Positions 61,387 to 64,000 of a stretch of 64,000 bases of DNA are shown in pieces (position 1 is the stretch's first letter; each line of letters starts with the position of its first letter). Position numbers and translations under genes: made by a program. Under the pieces are notes generated by a model, which saw only the letters and a program-made list of their open reading frames with translations, was not told where the DNA came from and ran no database searches. Source of the DNA: Thermomonospora echinospora (GTDB lineage: Bacteria > Actinomycetota > Actinomycetes > Streptosporangiales > Streptosporangiaceae); assembly GCF_900108175.1 (NCBI RefSeq), contig NZ_FNVO01000001.1:223662-287661 (forward strand). Direction: 5' to 3'.

Positions 61387-62550
61387 GTGATCATCCTGAG
61401 TGGCGTCCTGGTGGTCGTGGCCATCGGCCTGCTGGTGGCGGGCATCGTGGCCGGGGACGAGGCCGGAGCACAGGTGCTCGGCGTCGACGCGCTGATGATG
61501 ATCTACATCTCGATCGCGGTCAGCATCGTGTCGGCGCTGTGCCTGATCGTCGGCGTCTTCCTGCGGCGCAGGGAGCTGCTGTTCGGTACGGGCGCCTCCC
61601 CGGCGCGCACTGCGAGGGCCAAGGGCCGCAAGGGCCGCAAGAAGGCCGGGCGCAAGCCGGGCCGGCAGACTCCGGCGCCCGCCACGGCACGGGCCGCCGA
61701 CACCGCGCCGGTCGCGACCGGCGCCGCCCAGCCCGCACGGGTGCCCGACGAGGCGCTGGTGCACGTCATCCCCGGGCGCAAGCGCTACCACCTGGCCAGC
61801 TGCCGCCAGGTCGCCGGCCGCGGCACCGAGGAGCTCACCTACGTCGAGGCCCGGGAGGAAGGGTTCAGCCCCTGCACCGCCTGCATGCCCGACACCGTGC
61901 TCGCGGCACGCGCCGCGTCAGCGGCACAGTCCGCCGAGCACGACGCCAAGAGCGCCGAAGACGCCAAGGGCACCAAGGGTGCTAAGGGCTCCAAGACCAC
62001 CAAGGGCTCCAGGACCGCCCAAGCCGCCGCCGACAGCGAGGCCGAGCGGCAGGACGGGACGGCCGAGCAGGAGCGCGGGCCCGGCAAGGACGCCGGGAGC
62101 GGCACCACCGCAGTGCTGACCAAGCCCGACGTTCCCACCGACTCCGCCACACGGCCCGGGCCGGGCGAATCCGCGCCCACCGCCCCCGCCCCGGCGGCAC
62201 CGAGCACGGTGCCGTCCGCCTGGTCCCCTCCGGCGTCCTCGCAGGACGGGAGCCGCGACACCGCCGCCCGGTCCACCGCGAAGCCCACCGTGGCCGAGCA
62301 GGCGGCTTCGGAACCGGCCAGTGACATTGCCGGCGATGCACAGACCGCCCCGGCGCCCTCCGCGGGCTCCGACCCGCAGGTCCGCATCCTCAGCGGCACC
62401 AAGCGCTTCCACCGCTCCGACTGCGCGCTCATCGAGGACATCGGCGACGAGACCGAGGAACTCCAGGCGCTGCCCCTGTCGGAGGCGCGGGCCCGCGGCT
62501 GCACCCCCTGCCTGGTCTGCCAGCCCGACAAGGCGCACGCCCGCGACTGA
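61387..62550 (+). CDS. Membrane protein with two His/Cys (Ada-like) motifs
   Basis: A 387-residue protein of unknown function. Two N-terminal helices (about 2-22 and 38-60) are followed by a Lys/Arg/Ala-rich tail. Two similar motifs flank a low-complexity middle with KGTKGAKGSK repeats: first KRYHLASC ... SPCTACMPD (H135, C139, C163, C166), then KRFHRSDC ... TPCLVCQPD (H342, C346, C375, C378). Each has H-x3-C plus P-C-x2-C, which could bind a metal, as in the small Zn-binding module of Ada and nuclease-associated proteins. GTG 61387 is the start. The gene stands alone beside divIVA. Confidence 0.7.
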   Translation: MIILSGVLVVVAIGLLVAGIVAGDEAGAQVLGVDALMMIYISIAVSIVSALCLIVGVFLRRRELLFGTGASPARTARAKGRKGRKKAGRKPGRQTPAPATARAADTAPVATGAAQPARVPDEALVHVIPGRKRYHLASCRQVAGRGTEELTYVEAREEGFSPCTACMPDTVLAARAASAAQSAEHDAKSAEDAKGTKGAKGSKTTKGSRTAQAAADSEAERQDGTAEQERGPGKDAGSGTTAVLTKPDVPTDSATRPGPGESAPTAPAPAAPSTVPSAWSPPASSQDGSRDTAARSTAKPTVAEQAASEPASDIAGDAQTAPAPSAGSDPQVRILSGTKRFHRSDCALIEDIGDETEELQALPLSEARARGCTPCLVCQPDKAHARD

Positions 62551-62576
62551 CGCGCCGCCCGCCGTGCAGCCGGGGA

Positions 62577-63260
62577 CTACTTGCGCTTGACGTCCACCCC
62601 GCCGAAGAGCGCCACCCCGCTCAGCCGGATCACCGGGGCGTCGGCGTCGAAGGCGTCGTCTTCGGGCGTCGAGACGCCCCCGAAGACGGCCGAGATCGAG
62701 TTGATCACCCTGACACCCGGCGGCACCTTGAGCGTGACACCGCCGAACAGACAGGTCACGGTGAGGTGCACCTCGCGGCGGCTCAGCACCGCCTGCCGGA
62801 AGTCCAGATCCACCCCGCCGAAGGCGGCCAGCACGCTGGTGTCCGGCTCGACCAGCCACCGGCCCCGGCGGTCGGCGCCGCCGAAGACGGCCACGATGCT
62901 CGTTGACTCGCGGCGCGGTGCCGGCAGCGACGGCTCCTTGTCGAGCCGGACGCGGGGCTGCGGCTGCGGGTCCGGCAGGGGGCCGATCGGCTCCCCGGCG
63001 TCCGGCAGGTCCGCCACCAGCGGGGCCAGCTCAGCGTAGGTCCTGGCCTCGTAGACGGCGTCGATGCGTTCGGCGTGCTCGGCCGGTGTCAGCCGGCCCT
63101 CGGCCAGCGCCTCGCGCAGCCGGTCGGCGACCCGGTCGCGATCGGCGTCGGACGCCCGCATCGCGGCGGGACCGGCGGGCGGAGCGGAGTGCGGTGCGGG
63201 CGATTCGGGCGCGACGGCCGGGCGCTGTGCCGGCCGGGATGAAGTCTCGGGGGAGTCCAC
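62577..63260 (-). CDS. DUF1707 protein with LiaF-like C-terminal domain
   Basis: A protein of about 227 residues. The DUF1707 (SHOCT-like) domain is MRASDADRDRVADRLREALA and the following AEHAERIDAVYEARTYAELA. The C-terminal half resembles the LiaF/cell-wall-active-antibiotic-response domain, built from repeated short beta units each ending in a xVFGGV or LFGGV motif (AVFGGADRRG, ALFGGVDVK). This pairing suggests a cell-envelope stress sensor or effector; no liaRS-like pair is adjacent. GTG 63260 was chosen; ATG 63287 or an upstream start at 63323 are possible. Confidence 0.8.
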   Translation of the reverse strand: MDSPETSSRPAQRPAVAPESPAPHSAPPAGPAAMRASDADRDRVADRLREALAEGRLTPAEHAERIDAVYEARTYAELAPLVADLPDAGEPIGPLPDPQPQPRVRLDKEPSLPAPRRESTSIVAVFGGADRRGRWLVEPDTSVLAAFGGVDLDFRQAVLSRREVHLTVTCLFGGVTLKVPPGVRVINSISAVFGGVSTPEDDAFDADAPVIRLSGVALFGGVDVKRK

Positions 63261-63323
63261 CCGACCATCATCGCAAACACGATGCATCTCGACAAAGCGC
63301 TCCAGCCGTCCGGTCCGGGACAC

Positions 63324-63363
63324 GACGCGCCGTGCCGCCCCCGAAGGCGCGGCACGGCGCGTC
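63324..63363. terminator. Perfect 14-bp stem-loop between ileS and the DUF1707 gene
   Basis: Bases 63324-63337 and 63350-63363 are perfect reverse complements around a 12-base loop. On the minus strand it lies about 120 bp after the ileS stop and before the DUF1707 gene, so it is probably the ileS terminator. Confidence 0.72.
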
Positions 63364-63373
63364 CGTACGCCGC

Positions 63374-63498
63374 CCGGTCCAACCCGTCTCGCACCAGGTC
63401 CAGCCCGTCTCGCGCCCGGTCCAACCCGTGCTGCGTCCGGTTCAACCCGCGTTGCGCCCGGTCAACCTGTGCTGCGTCCGGTTCAGCCCGCCTTGCGC
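63374..63498. repeat. Six tandem 21-bp repeats across the ileS stop codon
   Basis: Units of about CCGGTCCAACCCGTCTCGCAC are repeated six times from 63374; five units are 21 bp and one is 20 bp. The last unit (63478-63498) holds the ileS stop codon and its final codons; the other five lie downstream on the minus strand, before the hairpin at 63324-63363. Because 21 is a multiple of three, all reading frames give heptapeptide repeats. Confidence 0.82.
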
Positions 63499-64000
63499 AG
63501 GTGGAACACCAGGCCGAGCTCCTCGTCCCGCTGGGCGGGCAGCGGCTCGGCCGGGTCGCCCTCCCGCATCGAGACGGCCAGCACCTCGGCGGCGATCTGC
63601 CCGCCGTGCGCGCGCAGGGTCTCGGCGAGGTCGGCGGCGGTGGCGCCCTCGGCCCGCCACCACAGCTCGATCCGATCGGTGACCTCCAGGCCGGTGGACT
63701 TGCGGGCGTCCTGGACCAGCCGGATCACCTCCCGCACCAGCCCGGCGCGGCGCAGCTCGGGGGTGATGGCCAGGTCCAGGGCGAGGGTCTCGCCGGCCGC
63801 GCTCTCCACCGCCCAGCCGCTGCGCGGACGCTCGGTGACGATCACGTCGTCGGGGCCCAGCACCACCTCGCCGACCTCGGCGACCGGCAGGGTGACCGTG
63901 CCGTCCGCCCGCAGCGCCGTGACCAGCCCGGCGGCATCGGCCCCGGTCACCGCCTTGGCGACCTTGGGCGCGTCCTTCTTGTAGCGCCCGCCCAAGGCCC
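63483..64000 (-). CDS. ileS: Isoleucyl-tRNA synthetase, C-terminal part (cut by window edge)
   Basis: The last 172 residues of what should be an isoleucyl-tRNA synthetase of about 1050 residues. TPELRRAGLVREVIRLVQDARKSTGLEVTDRIELWW is the typical C-terminal region of bacterial and archaeal-type IleRS (anticodon side). The frame runs off base 64000, so catalytic motifs are not visible and the methionine at 63995 is internal. In Streptomyces ileS lies close to divIVA, which agrees. Its stop at 63483-63485 falls inside a 21-bp repeat array. Confidence 0.85.
   Translation of the reverse strand, partial: ALGGRYKKDAPKVAKAVTGADAAGLVTALRADGTVTLPVAEVGEVVLGPDDVIVTERPRSGWAVESAAGETLALDLAITPELRRAGLVREVIRLVQDARKSTGLEVTDRIELWWRAEGATAADLAETLRAHGGQIAAEVLAVSMREGDPAEPLPAQRDEELGLVFHLRKAG

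Noticed and set aside
63089-63445. Minus-strand frame with heptapeptide repeats (DGLDRAR type)
   Set aside because: The repeats simply reflect the 21-bp DNA array; the frame crosses a terminator hairpin and the DUF1707 gene in a wrong frame.
1-64000. CRISPR arrays, insertion sequences, rRNA genes
   Set aside because: I found no regularly spaced repeats of CRISPR size, no transposase gene and no rRNA-like stretch.

Overview
The window is very GC-rich DNA from an actinomycete. A complete division and cell-wall (dcw) cluster lacks ftsA but has sepF, a YggT-family gene and divIVA. Other actinobacterial marks are two F420-type luciferase-like oxidoreductases, DUF3040 and DUF1707 proteins, a snapalysin-type protease and many GTG starts with 4-bp stop/start overlaps. 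A filamentous actinomycete (Streptosporangiales/Thermomonosporaceae or a relative) is likely, but this is inference from gene content and synteny; I could not run a search.

Layout. (1) About 1-13.3 kb, accessory and catabolic: a cut-off secreted polysaccharide deacetylase, a CoxG-like SRPBCC membrane protein, a nitrilase-superfamily amidohydrolase, a ClpC-type ATPase, an ABC-2 exporter pair, an FKBP prolyl isomerase, the hydantoinase/oxoprolinase pair HyuA-HyuB and a winged-helix protein. (2) 13.3-18.7 kb: a second nitrilase-type enzyme facing an operon of ABC ATPase, permease, NarL-type histidine kinase and response regulator, then a secreted metalloprotease. The shared upstream region holds a 16-bp palindrome and three TGACAGC elements exactly 22 bp apart. 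(3) 18.7-24 kb: aminotransferase, AtzD/barbiturase-like ring-opening amidohydrolase, SseB-like protein, prepilin peptidase and an esterase. (4) 24-33.5 kb: the conserved aroC-aroK-aroB ... pepQ-efp-nusB block, interrupted by about 4.5 kb with a small secreted peptide, a DUF2834 protein, two F420-type oxidoreductases, a TetR regulator with paired operator-like sites and an enoyl-CoA isomerase-like gene. (5) 33.5-36.2 kb: methyltransferase, DNA polymerase IV, DUF3040 protein. (6) 36.5-41.4 kb, minus strand: moxR, DUF58, transglutaminase. (7) 41.8-61.3 kb, the dcw cluster: mraZ, rsmH, ftsL, ftsI, murE, murF, mraY, murD, ftsW, murG, murC, ftsQ, ftsZ, yggS, sepF, yggT, divIVA. (8) 61.3-64 kb: a membrane protein with two His/Cys motifs, a DUF1707 protein and the 3' end of ileS.

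How it works together. The dcw block supplies the lipid II pathway (MurC-F, MraY, MurG), the septal synthase (FtsW, FtsI, FtsL, FtsQ), the Z-ring and its anchor (FtsZ, SepF) and polar growth (DivIVA). The aro genes run the shikimate pathway to chorismate; efp and nusB serve translation and rRNA transcription. The first 24 kb is enriched in C-N bond hydrolases (two nitrilase-fold enzymes, HyuA/HyuB, AtzD-like), which suggests cyclic amide or pyrimidine-type nitrogen salvage.

The most unusual signals are: an ftsQ frame with no ATG/GTG/TTG before its membrane helix and a strong ribosome site in front of ATC; a CRP-like TGTGA-N6-TCACA site in an AT-rich patch inside dinB; 10-bp-phased MraZ-type boxes; the 22-bp-phased TGACAGC array; a palindrome-bearing in-frame insertion in hyuA; and six 21-bp tandem repeats across the ileS stop codon.
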